Source: Gammaproteobacteria bacterium
GTDB taxonomy: Bacteria; Pseudomonadota; Gammaproteobacteria; Steroidobacterales; Steroidobacteraceae
NCBI GenBank assembly: GCA_028293765.1
Contig: JAQGOG010000037.1
Location: forward strand, 26,818-90,817
Direction: 5' to 3'
Length of the DNA: 64,000 nt
Part shown: one piece after another, positions 46,092 to 54,765 of the stretch
Position numbering within the stretch: the first letter of the stretch is position 1
Layout of the letters: each line of letters begins with the position of its first letter
Program-made: the position numbers and the translations under genes
Notes under the pieces: model-generated
Databases searched by the model: none
The model's input: the letters and a program-made list of their open reading frames with translations, nothing else
What the model was told of the DNA's origin: nothing

Positions 46092-48068
46092 TCACCGACC
46101 GTCTGTCCCATATCTGTCGAGTACCGCGGCGATCTCGTTGAGGTCCATCGGCTTGACCAGGTGCATATTCATGCCGACCTCACGACTCCGGCGCCGGTCG
46201 TTTTGCTGTCCCCATCCCGTTAGCGCCACGATGAGCATGGACTTGCCCCAGGGCTGCGCGCGTATTTGTCGGGTGGCTTCGAGGCCATCCAGCAGCGGCA
46301 TACCCACGTCCATGAAGATGATGTCCGGCCGATAGGTCGCGGCCAGCTCAACGGCCTGGTGTCCGTTGGCCGCAATACGCGTTTCGTGGCCCTGGAGCTC
46401 CAGAATCGACGCTAGCGATGCCGCGGCATCGGCGTTGTCATCCGCAATGAGAACGCGGCGCGTGCGCTGTGCCCTGGACTCGAGTGTGTCCGGCTGTGGC
46501 GGATTCGGTTTCGCCTCGGCGGGCGTCTGCAAGAGGGGCAGACGAATTGTGAACGTACTGCCTTTTCCCGGGCCGTCGCTCTGAGCGTCCACACTACCGC
46601 GGTGCATCTCCACCAGGCTGCGAACTAGTGCAAGACCGATTCCTAAACCGCCCCTGGCATGCTGCTTGTGAGCCTGCACCTGCGAAAACATGTCGAAGAC
46701 AATATCGAGGGACTCACGCGGAATACCAATGCCCGTATCGCACACCGTCATTACGGCCTCGGCGCCGCTCTTGCGAACCGTGACCTCGATGCGGCCGCCG
46801 GGCTCGGTGTATTTGGCGCTATTCGAAAGCAGGTTCGCGAACACTTGAGCGAGGCGCGCGAAGTCCCCCTGCACCATCAGTGGCTCGGTTGGAATGTCTA
46901 CCGAAATAGTATGTTCGCGCGCCTCTATGAAGCTCTGACAGCCTTCCACCGCAGTTTCCACCGCGAGTGCGACCGCTACCGGCGCGCGCCGCAGTTCGAA
47001 ACGCCCGCGTGAAATGCGGCTTACGTCCAGCAGGTCATCGACCAGCCGCTCGAGCTGTGTGAGCTGGCGCTCCATCATGTTGCGCAGTCGTTGCAGCGCC
47101 GGGTCGGCAGCTGATGCAGGGCGGAGAAGCTCCAGCGCGTTGACGAGCGGTGCGAGCGGATTGCGCAGTTCATGGGCTAACAACGCCAGGAACTCGTCCT
47201 TGCGGCGATCCGCTTCGCGCAAGGCTTCCTGGCTGCGCTGGATCGCCGCTTCGGCCTGCTTGGCGTCGGTGATGTCGCGTGCGACTTTGGCGATGCCGAC
47301 GATCCGCCCGGTGTCATCTCGCATGCGCGCCGCGCTCAGGGAAACATCCAGCTGTCGGCCGTCCTTCGTGAACCGCACCGTCTCGTATCGGCAGACGTTT
47401 TCGCCGCTGTTGATCCTGTTGAGGATCTGGTGCTCCTCTTCGGGCGGGTCGAGGCGAAGGGTAGTGCGGCCGATCATTTCATCCGCGGTGTATCCGAACA
47501 GCCGTGTAGCCCCGGCATTCCACGACGTAACGTGCCCGGTGAGCGTCATGCTGATGATCGCATCGTCTGTCGACTCGACAATCGCGGCCAGCAGATCGCG
47601 AGCTTCAGCCACGCGCTTACGATCTGTGACATCCGTGACCGCGACGACGTAGCCGACGACGCGGCCGTCGACGCTGCGCGCGGGATTCAGAGCACAGTGC
47701 ATGCGCTGCGGGTTCCCTGGAACTGGCTCGACGTCTACTTCGTACTCGAGGGTTTCGCCGGTGAGCACGCGCTCGCGATAAGGCTTGATCTCTGCCCAGA
47801 CCTTCTCGCCTAGTATGTCGGCGACCGGTTGGCCCAGCACTTCGTCGGCCTTGCCACCATAGCGCAACGAATAGGCGGAATTGACGAAGCGGTAGCGGTG
47901 GTCGGCATCGAGATAGGCAAGAAGAACCGGAGCGTTTTCTATGATTAGCTTGAGCCGCTCGCACTCGGCACGTAGCGTGCTGACGGTCTCACGACAACGC
48001 GCGAGCTCCACACTCAGCGTCACCTGCTTTTCGTCGACTGTTCGAGTGGTTACCGATGGGTCGTGCAT
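46092..48068 (-). CDS. Soluble PAS-PAS hybrid histidine kinase with receiver
   Basis: 658 residues from ATG 48068. After a short coiled-coil start come two PAS domains (about 40-155 and 165-285). A HisKA domain follows with the H-box FLALLAHELRNPLAPL, then an ATPase domain (NLLSNSAKYTEPGG, DTGIGIPRESLDIVFDMF, GGLGIGLALVRSLVEMH) and a C-terminal receiver (DIIFMDVGMPLLDGLEA, Lys in HLVKPMDLNEI). No membrane span, so the signal is cytoplasmic. No output regulator is adjacent; the orphan OmpR-type protein at 43401 is 2 kb away on the same strand. Confidence 0.93.
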   Translation of the reverse strand: MHDPSVTTRTVDEKQVTLSVELARCRETVSTLRAECERLKLIIENAPVLLAYLDADHRYRFVNSAYSLRYGGKADEVLGQPVADILGEKVWAEIKPYRERVLTGETLEYEVDVEPVPGNPQRMHCALNPARSVDGRVVGYVVAVTDVTDRKRVAEARDLLAAIVESTDDAIISMTLTGHVTSWNAGATRLFGYTADEMIGRTTLRLDPPEEEHQILNRINSGENVCRYETVRFTKDGRQLDVSLSAARMRDDTGRIVGIAKVARDITDAKQAEAAIQRSQEALREADRRKDEFLALLAHELRNPLAPLVNALELLRPASAADPALQRLRNMMERQLTQLERLVDDLLDVSRISRGRFELRRAPVAVALAVETAVEGCQSFIEAREHTISVDIPTEPLMVQGDFARLAQVFANLLSNSAKYTEPGGRIEVTVRKSGAEAVMTVCDTGIGIPRESLDIVFDMFSQVQAHKQHARGGLGIGLALVRSLVEMHRGSVDAQSDGPGKGSTFTIRLPLLQTPAEAKPNPPQPDTLESRAQRTRRVLIADDNADAAASLASILELQGHETRIAANGHQAVELAATYRPDIIFMDVGMPLLDGLEATRQIRAQPWGKSMLIVALTGWGQQNDRRRSREVGMNMHLVKPMDLNEIAAVLDRYGTDGR

Positions 48069-48218
48069 GGGTTCCAAAGCTTTGGCGGCGTCCTTGCGGT
48101 TCGGCTGCAGTCACTGTCCAGCATCTTGGACCTCTGCAAAGGTGAGTGGCAAGCCAGCGGCGGACCGCAGCCTCGGGCGAAGCGGACTCATCCCGCGGCG
48201 CGATCCAGGACAACACCC

Positions 48219-48794
48219 ATGCGTGCGGAAAGCGCCGCCGTCCTAGGTCTGAGCATCCTCAGTGTATTGGGGGCCACTCAGGCCGGTGCGGACACGCCCG
48301 CGCTCGCGTGCGGAAAAGTGGCATCGCAAATTGACGCAGTCCTGTCCCAGCAGCCTCCTGGAGCTGTGACGACGCTGCGGCCGAAGTTACTCGAGTGTAT
48401 CCGGTCGCACAGAATCTGTGGTGTCGTCTATGATCAAACTGAACAGTTTGCACATGTCTTTTCAGGCGAGCGATCGTCCGACGTAGCGACGCTCGAGTAC
48501 TTTGCGAATGGCGCCTCCTACGCATTCATGGCCTCTCGATCATTGCCCCGGTCTCCCAAGTCGGGTCTCGAGTATTGTCTCGCGCTGACACCTGGCGGAG
48601 GCAGTGACCACGGTGAATTCGACTGGTACGGATGGCAAATATCCGCCACTGGAGAGGTGCGCATGTTGGACCTTGCAGGGGAAGCCTCATTCGGGATCCG
48701 GACCAACCCGCGATCGCTGGCCATCGCGATCTGGAATTTCTACACAAAAAACTACGTGCCCGCCGGGCGAAATGGCACGGAGTCGGCCGAGTGA
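48219..48794 (+). CDS. Secreted protein of unknown function
   Basis: 191 residues from ATG 48219 with AGGA upstream. Signal peptide to about GATQAGA. The mature part has four cysteines (LACGK, LLECIRSHRICGV, LEYCLAL), likely forming disulfides, and a C-terminal WNFYTKNYVP. Not assigned to a family. It is divergent from the hybrid kinase with 150 bp between starts. Confidence 0.7.
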   Translation: MRAESAAVLGLSILSVLGATQAGADTPALACGKVASQIDAVLSQQPPGAVTTLRPKLLECIRSHRICGVVYDQTEQFAHVFSGERSSDVATLEYFANGASYAFMASRSLPRSPKSGLEYCLALTPGGGSDHGEFDWYGWQISATGEVRMLDLAGEASFGIRTNPRSLAIAIWNFYTKNYVPAGRNGTESAE

Positions 48795-48927
48795 CGGGCG
48801 GGCGGCGCACGCACTAGCAGGTCGCCGACGTTGCTCACGGCACACGGTATCATGAGCCCGTAAATCCACGAATGGGGCGCTCGAGAGCCCGGCACACACT
48901 CGAGAGCCAGATTCAATCGAGGTAAAG

Positions 48928-49203
48928 ATGTGCAGGAACATCAGGACACTCTTCAATTTCGAGCCTCCCGCCACCGAAGCGGAGATTCGTGCCTCCGCGT
49001 TGCAGTTCGTCAGGAAGCTCAGCGGCTTTAACAGTCCGTCCAAGGCGAATGAAGCGGCATTCAATCGTGCGGTAGAGGACGTGGCAGCGGCAGCGCGGGA
49101 TCTCATTACCTCCCTGACTACTACGGCCGACCCGCGCGATCGCGAAGTAGAGGCTCAGCGGGCCCGCGCGAGGGCGGCTGAGCGATTCACACCGCAAGGG
49201 TAA
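48928..49203 (+). CDS. DUF2277 family protein
   Basis: 91 residues from ATG 48928, with GAGGT upstream. The N-terminus MCRNIRTLFNFEPPATEAEI and QFVRKLSGFNSPSKANEAAF are the invariant core of DUF2277, a small helical cytoplasmic protein of unknown role. Full length. Confidence 0.93.
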   Translation: MCRNIRTLFNFEPPATEAEIRASALQFVRKLSGFNSPSKANEAAFNRAVEDVAAAARDLITSLTTTADPRDREVEAQRARARAAERFTPQG

Positions 49204-49255
49204 GCGCAGAGTTCATGACCTTCGCAGCGCTTTGAGTTGCCTCAGGAGGTGTCAC

Positions 49256-49768
49256 TCAGCCGCCTGAATCGCAGGCCTCCTCCATGCCTTTCATATGCTC
49301 GCACTTCGTGTCTGTTGCGTCGCCAGGGAGGCCGTCGACGGGAAGAAGGGTCGTGGTCACGTCGGAGCCTCGATGCAGGGTCAGATGCACCGGGCAGCGA
49401 TCCGCCATCTCCATCAGCCGCGCCCTTTGCGTGGTGTCGAGCGGACCCTCGAGGCTTACCTCGCGCGTGAAAATATCCCGGGCCTGTAATGTATCGCGAT
49501 GGTGGGCGACTCGAGCACGGACCCGCGAAAGCGGCCAGCCCTTGCGGGTGGCGTAGAGGCGGATAGTCATTATGGTGCATGCCCCGAGAGCCGAGCTCAA
49601 AAGGTCGTACGGATTCGGCCCCGACCCGAGGCCACCGGCGGTGACCGGTTCATCGATCAGGAATGCGGACGAACCCAGCTTCGCTTCGGACTGGAATCGG
49701 CCCAAGCCGGTTTCGGCGACTAGCGTCGCTTCGCCGGCAGACGCAAGGTCGGAAGCATTTTCAGACAA
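49256..49768 (-). CDS. OsmC-family peroxiredoxin-like protein
   Basis: 170 residues from TTG 49768, chosen because GGAGG lies exactly 5 nt upstream. OsmC/Ohr proteins reduce organic hydroperoxides with two cysteines: the first is Cys64 in SSALGACTIMTIRLYA, the second is in DRCPVHLTL. Segments GGLGSGPNPYDLL and YATRKGWPLSRV are typical. The C-terminus DTKCEHMKGMEEACDSGG is an unusual Cys-rich tail. Separated by 51 bp from the upstream HiPIP gene on the same strand or its terminator region. Confidence 0.9.
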   Translation of the reverse strand: MSENASDLASAGEATLVAETGLGRFQSEAKLGSSAFLIDEPVTAGGLGSGPNPYDLLSSALGACTIMTIRLYATRKGWPLSRVRARVAHHRDTLQARDIFTREVSLEGPLDTTQRARLMEMADRCPVHLTLHRGSDVTTTLLPVDGLPGDATDTKCEHMKGMEEACDSGG

Positions 49769-49819
49769 GGTGACCTCCGAAGGCTGTGCGTCCTGCTTCG
49801 ATGCTTCCCATCGAGCGCG

Positions 49820-50158
49820 CTAGGCGCCGGGTTTTTGAGCCCACACTTTGCACCAGCCGGTCGCGGGAACGCTGTGGCCCGGGAAGATGGCGCAGCCGGC
49901 GCGCGCTTCGCCCGCCTTTCCCTGGTATTGCGCACAGTTCCCACACTTCTGCGTGGGCTTGTAGGTCGGGTTTGCCGCCGGATCGACCTTGGTGCTGTCG
50001 TTCACGAAGTTCATCGCCTTGGCAAGCGGGTCGCTCGGATCGAGAGGCGTCAGCCCTGCCGCCTGCGCGCCTCGAGTCGTCAACGCAAACACAGGTATGA
50101 CAGCGCCGGCCAGGAGGCCGGCCTTGACTATGGCTCGACGTGAAATGCTGGTTTTCAT
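49820..50158 (-). CDS. High-potential iron-sulfur protein (HiPIP)
   Basis: 112 residues from ATG 50158. SRRAIVKAG in the N-terminal region is a Tat-type export signal, as expected for a protein folded around a [4Fe-4S] cluster. The four ligand cysteines are Cys72, Cys75 (KCGNC), Cys89 and Cys103, with the family spacing and the FPG...GWC ending. HiPIPs carry electrons in the periplasm between a cytochrome bc1 complex and an acceptor. No photosynthesis genes are present, so a respiratory role is inferred. Confidence 0.95.
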   Translation of the reverse strand: MKTSISRRAIVKAGLLAGAVIPVFALTTRGAQAAGLTPLDPSDPLAKAMNFVNDSTKVDPAANPTYKPTQKCGNCAQYQGKAGEARAGCAIFPGHSVPATGWCKVWAQKPGA

Positions 50159-50422
50159 ACTGGCCTCCAGTCGGTTAGTCACGCGTGGCCAATCCTTCCG
50201 GCCGCGGCGGTTACAGCCAGTAAAGTAATCAACAACAGCCCTCGAAGCAAACTCGGCCGGTCCTGCGTAGCTCAAGCGCAGGCTCAGGCCGGGGAGTTGG
50301 CCGCGGAAAGCTGACCCGCGGCTGGTGGAATTGCCAATGGAAGGGGCGTTTACGCGGCGACGCCCTACCGCGTAATACCGGCCCTGTTCTGCTGCGACTA
50401 CCCGCCGGGTTTTCGCGGATCG

Positions 50423-52825
50423 TCAGAATGTCGTACGGCCGTAAATGCCAAAGGTCCGAGGCTGATTCGTGAGGTAACCGACGCGTGCGCTGCGGTTCCG
50501 CTCATAATCGAGTGCGAGGCGCGCCGTTTCGTCCCACAGGTTGTTGCAGTAGAGCGCCGCTTCCCATCTCAGGGTTTTCACGCCGACGCGCAGATTCCCC
50601 AGAGTGTAACTGGGCAACTCCGCGTTGAAGTTAATTACCGAGGTTGTCAGCGGTCCGCCGAAAGGGATCAATCTTGCGGCATTGGGTGAGGTGCCACCGA
50701 TGGAGCCGAAACCGTCCTTCTCGTTCTCGAACTGGGAGAAAGAGGAGCCCACATACTGCAGGGTTGCGATGGCGAAGAAATCACGCTCCGACGCCATCGG
50801 CAAGGTGTAGCCGACGCTGGCCGCGGCTTGAGTCTGTGGGGCGGTTGGTAGTCGATTACCATCCTGCAAGCCACCCACGGGGACCTTTGTGCCATCCGGG
50901 AGGGTGGACACCACTGACGACCGCAGTCTGGCATTGACGTAGGTCGCCGAAAGACCAACATCCCAGTTGGGAGTGGGTCGCGCGAACAGTTCCGCTTCGA
51001 CGCCGACACTCCGTGACTTCGGCACGTTGAACACGATACGCGAGGAGCACGTGCCCGCTGTGGTCGTGGCCTGCAAGTCCTTGATGTCGTCGTAAAACGC
51101 GGCAATATTGAGCGTTAGGCGCCGCTCCAGGAAGCGCATCTTAGCCCCTAGCTCGTAGTTCCAGTTCTTCTCGTCTTTCCAGTTCTTCTGACCGCCGAAG
51201 ACGGCGATGTCCTGCGGCGAGCACAGTGGAATGTTGATCGGGTCGTTGATGCCACCCAGACGGAACCCGCGTGCGGCCTGGAGGTTGAACTGCATGTCTT
51301 CGTTGAGCCTGAAGCTTGCGATCGCGCGCGGCGACACGCCGTTCGAGCTCGTGGATCCCGGTACTCCCCCAGGCGGGGTTGGACTGGCGAACACGCCCCC
51401 CAGATTCAGTAGCCGATCTTCGCTAAACTTGTAGTAACGCAACCCGCCGGTGAACGACCACTGCTGCGTCGCCTTGAAGGTCGTTTCGCCAAATGCCGCG
51501 TACTGCTTGAGTGTATAGCTGATATCCGAAAAGTAAGGCGTATTGGGCGGCGCGTTATTCGCTGCGCTGGCGGTTCCGATGAGCTGCTGACTCACGGCGT
51601 CATAACCTGCTGTCGGCAGATCCTGGCCGTAGCGCCGATTGACATGCTGATAGAAGCCACCCACCAGCCATTGCCAGGCGTCGTCGCCTGTGGACGTCAG
51701 CCTTAGCTCTTCGCTGATTACATTGAGCTTCGTACGGTCGTACAGGGGTGAGCTGATGCGTACCTGGTCGGGACTTCCACCGAAGTCGAAGGTCACGCTG
51801 CCCGTCAACTGAGTGGCATCGCGCAGGACGGTCACCTTGCGGTTCGTGTAGGAAGTAATGGACGTCAGGGTAGCCGGCCCGAAGGCATAATCCACCTTCA
51901 GGTCCGAGAGCCCGAAGTCGTCATTGATGCCCTCGCGCTGCTGCGTGAACTGTTGTCGATCGCCAATCGTGACGGCTGGCTGAGTGGTCGTGTAGGGGTT
52001 TGCAAGAATGTTATACAGATCGACGCGGGGATAGCCATTCGTGGTCAGATTCTGGAAGACGATGCGCGGGGTGATGGACAGCGAATCGTTGGGCTGGAAG
52101 AACAGCGCAATGCGCCCGCCGCTGCGATCACCGTCATTGACCGATTTCCTGATGCTGCCCGTCGGTTGGATCGCATCGATAAATCCCGGCAGGTGATGGT
52201 AGTACCCGACGATGCGCACTGCAGCTGTCGAGCCGAGCGGCAGATTGATCGATGCCCGCACCGCGCCGCCGTCACCGCCGTGATCCACGTGATCGTAGGA
52301 CGCATCTGCCGCTCCCTCTAACTTGCCGAGTTGCGGCTGACGAGTAATGTACCGAACGGTGCCCGCTTCGGAGCCCGCTCCGAACAGTGTACCTTGCGGT
52401 CCGCGTAGCACTTCGAATCGGTCGAGGTCGAACAGCTCGAGGTCGGGAGTGAAGAGGGCCACCGAGATCGGCGATTCATCCAGATAGACTCCGACCTGCT
52501 CCTTGACGCCCGGTTGATCACGTATGACCTGGCCGGCGCTGATCCCGCGGATCGCCATCTGGCTTTGTCCCGGCCCAAGATCGGCGACTGAAAAACCGGC
52601 GATGTTGCGCGCGAGTTCGACGATGTTGTCGGATCCGGTGTTGCGAATCTGGTTCTCCGATGTCGCGGCCACCGAGAACGGCACATCTTGAAGGTTGGTA
52701 GTGCGTTTCTGCGCCGTGACGATGACCTCATGCATACCCTGGTCATCGGCTTGCTGAGCACTTGCGAACAGGGGTAGCGCCCCCGCGCACAGAAATAACG
52801 GTATCGAGCGAGTGACGATTGACAT
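50423..52825 (-). CDS. TonB-dependent outer-membrane receptor
   Basis: About 800 residues from ATG 52825 with a G-rich ribosome site; upstream in-frame codons lie outside the signal peptide. Signal peptide to about ASAQQ, then a plug domain (EVIVTAQKRTTNLQDVPFSVAA, DRFEVLRGPQGTLFGAGSEAGTVRYIT) and a 22-strand barrel ending in an aromatic residue (TFGIYGRTTF). The plug belongs to the group common in sphingomonads and Steroidobacter relatives, taking up varied organic or siderophore ligands. It is divergent from an MFS transporter gene, which may import what this receptor brings in. Confidence 0.95.
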   Translation of the reverse strand: MSIVTRSIPLFLCAGALPLFASAQQADDQGMHEVIVTAQKRTTNLQDVPFSVAATSENQIRNTGSDNIVELARNIAGFSVADLGPGQSQMAIRGISAGQVIRDQPGVKEQVGVYLDESPISVALFTPDLELFDLDRFEVLRGPQGTLFGAGSEAGTVRYITRQPQLGKLEGAADASYDHVDHGGDGGAVRASINLPLGSTAAVRIVGYYHHLPGFIDAIQPTGSIRKSVNDGDRSGGRIALFFQPNDSLSITPRIVFQNLTTNGYPRVDLYNILANPYTTTQPAVTIGDRQQFTQQREGINDDFGLSDLKVDYAFGPATLTSITSYTNRKVTVLRDATQLTGSVTFDFGGSPDQVRISSPLYDRTKLNVISEELRLTSTGDDAWQWLVGGFYQHVNRRYGQDLPTAGYDAVSQQLIGTASAANNAPPNTPYFSDISYTLKQYAAFGETTFKATQQWSFTGGLRYYKFSEDRLLNLGGVFASPTPPGGVPGSTSSNGVSPRAIASFRLNEDMQFNLQAARGFRLGGINDPINIPLCSPQDIAVFGGQKNWKDEKNWNYELGAKMRFLERRLTLNIAAFYDDIKDLQATTTAGTCSSRIVFNVPKSRSVGVEAELFARPTPNWDVGLSATYVNARLRSSVVSTLPDGTKVPVGGLQDGNRLPTAPQTQAAASVGYTLPMASERDFFAIATLQYVGSSFSQFENEKDGFGSIGGTSPNAARLIPFGGPLTTSVINFNAELPSYTLGNLRVGVKTLRWEAALYCNNLWDETARLALDYERNRSARVGYLTNQPRTFGIYGRTTF

Positions 52826-53247
52826 GTATCCCCCCATCTTCGTTCGCAAGCAGCACCCTTGAACGCTGAAGAAGATCAACTAACCGTCGCCTCACCAGCG
52901 ATCTATGTCACTGCTCAAGTCCTTGCCGCGACTTGTTTCTGTTGGCGACGGTTGGCAACCTGCGAGCGCACCCGAGTCGCCTCGCCTTGGCGTGAAATCA
53001 TGATACCTTCTGTAACACAATGCAACGAACAACATGACGATTGAGCCGGGGATGCATCCTCAGGCTGTCTCGGGTTGGCCGGCGGTAGCCAGCCAGCCGC
53101 CGACGACCCCCATCCGTTCGAACCGGGGGCAACCGTTGGGCGCTGAGTTCGTACGCGCCAGGTGTGTCTGGCGAGGAGAGAATTCTGTCACGCGTTCGAC
53201 ACACCTGTAAGGAATTGGACACGGGCGTTACAGCCGGCGATACGCGA
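52826..53247. other. 422-bp divergent spacer between the TonB receptor and MFS genes
   Basis: No gene is supported. Visible elements are the AT-rich stretch around 52999-53040 with the palindrome ATCATGAT at 53005-53012, likely promoter DNA. No complete copy of the two-block element was found. Confidence 0.45.
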
Positions 53248-54567
53248 ATGAGCCCGAATGAGCCCGTCGCGCCAAGGGACCGCTGGTATGTACTCGGCGT
53301 TCTGACGATCGTCTATGCGCTCAACATTGCGGACCGGTTCTCGATCTCCACTCTGATCGAGCCGATTCGTCTCGAGCTGCGGCTGTCGGATGGCGGCATA
53401 GCGTTCCTCACCGGCGTGGCTCTCGCTCTGTTCTACGTGACGGTCGGAATTCCCATTGCCAGCCTGGCCGACCGGGCGAATCGCCGGAACATTCTCGCCT
53501 TCGCGCTGGCGGCGTGGTCGGGCATGACGGCGCTGTGCGGACTTTCCCAGAACTACTGGCAGTTGCTGCTGGCTCGCTTTGGCGTGGGCATCGGAGAAGC
53601 GGGTGGTACACCACCCTCGACATCGATTCTGGCGGACAAATTCCCGGCTGCCCGCCGCCCGATGGCGCTCACGATCTTTGCGCTCGGCGCCTGCCTGGGC
53701 GCCTGGCTGGGATCCTCGATCGCGGGCGCCGTGGCGCAGAACCACGGCTGGCGAGCGGCATTCCTGGTCCTCGGAGTGCCAGGGTTGGCGTGCGCGTTGG
53801 TTGTATGGCTCACCGTGGAAGAGCCGCGGCGAGGTGGGCTCGACGGCGGGGCAGGCGGTCAGCAAACGGTTTCGCTGCTTACGGCTCTGCGGTTCATCTC
53901 GAGGCAACGCTCGGCGGTGCAGCTGCTCGTCGGCGGCTCCGTGGCGACTTTCTGGAGTTGGGGTCTCATGTGGTGGACACCGACTTTTCTCGTGCGCTCC
54001 CATCACATGACAGTGGGGGAGGCGGGCGAACTCCTGGGCCCGATGCACCTCATCGCCGGCACCGCGGGAACGTTGCTCGCAGCATGGCTCATGGGTAGAC
54101 CGGCTGCGCGCGATCCGCGATACGTCGCCCGCTTGCTGGCATGGGTCACGGCGTTGACGACGATTCCATCGATATTCCTCTACTGGGTGACCTCGCAGAG
54201 CGCCGCGACCGCGCTTCTGTGGATCTTTGTGCCGTCGGTATACTTCTATATCGGTCCTGTCCTTGGCCTCCTGCAGAACGTCGTGCCGGCGCCAATGCGC
54301 GCCACGACTTGCGCGCTTCTGTTGTTTACGGCAAATGTGGCTAACCTCGTGGTCGCGCCGCAGCTCATCGGCTGGCTGAGCGACTGGTTTGCGGCGTCCT
54401 TCGGAGCCGGCCAGGAGTCACTGCGCTGGGCCCTGCTACTGATCGCGCCCACGGGCCTCTGGGCAGCCTGCCACTTGTGGACGAGTGGCAGGACGATTCG
54501 GGAAGACGAAGCACAGATCGAGAACGGGCAGTGGTCAGAATCTGAGCGAATTGCCCTGCGTCAGTAG
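53248..54567 (+). CDS. MFS transporter (spinster-like family)
   Basis: 439 residues from ATG 53248 (earlier in-frame codons give an unconserved tail). Twelve spans. The first span YVLGVLTIVYALNIADRFSISTLIEPIRLEL and the motif LADRANRRNILAFALAAWSGMTALCG are typical of the spinster-like subgroup found beside TonB receptors in degraders of organic compounds. It lies 200 bp before the PQQ alcohol dehydrogenase. Substrate unknown. Confidence 0.9.
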   Translation: MSPNEPVAPRDRWYVLGVLTIVYALNIADRFSISTLIEPIRLELRLSDGGIAFLTGVALALFYVTVGIPIASLADRANRRNILAFALAAWSGMTALCGLSQNYWQLLLARFGVGIGEAGGTPPSTSILADKFPAARRPMALTIFALGACLGAWLGSSIAGAVAQNHGWRAAFLVLGVPGLACALVVWLTVEEPRRGGLDGGAGGQQTVSLLTALRFISRQRSAVQLLVGGSVATFWSWGLMWWTPTFLVRSHHMTVGEAGELLGPMHLIAGTAGTLLAAWLMGRPAARDPRYVARLLAWVTALTTIPSIFLYWVTSQSAATALLWIFVPSVYFYIGPVLGLLQNVVPAPMRATTCALLLFTANVANLVVAPQLIGWLSDWFAASFGAGQESLRWALLLIAPTGLWAACHLWTSGRTIREDEAQIENGQWSESERIALRQ

Positions 54568-54652
54568 CTTCGAACTCCCAGCGGCGGCACACCTCTGCCT
54601 TGACGCGCTGCTGCGCGGCACCGCCCCAACCCACCCGCCAGCCGCGCTCACC

Positions 54653-54687
54653 ATTACAGTTGAAACCGAGCGAGGGCGATCTGAAAT
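54653..54687 (+). promoter_or_regulatory. Two-block operator-like element, copy A
   Basis: ATTACA-GT-TGAAAC, 17 nt, GAAATCG, 100 bp before the PQQ alcohol dehydrogenase start. A TATCAG hexamer follows at 54695. It is the best plus-strand match to the consensus. Confidence 0.62.
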
Positions 54688-54765
54688 CGAAGCGTATCAG
54701 GCAGGGGCGAAGTTGTTGCCAACTTCGCGGCGCACTGCGCGCCAGATGACAACGGGAGACACATC

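Noticed and set aside
50205..50240. TTACTGGCTGTAAC before the HiPIP gene as an element copy
   Set aside because: Half-site spacing is one base too long and no GAAAT block lies at the right distance.
53116..53123. GTTCGAAC resembling a tRNA T-loop
   Set aside because: No acceptor, D or anticodon stem could be drawn around it.
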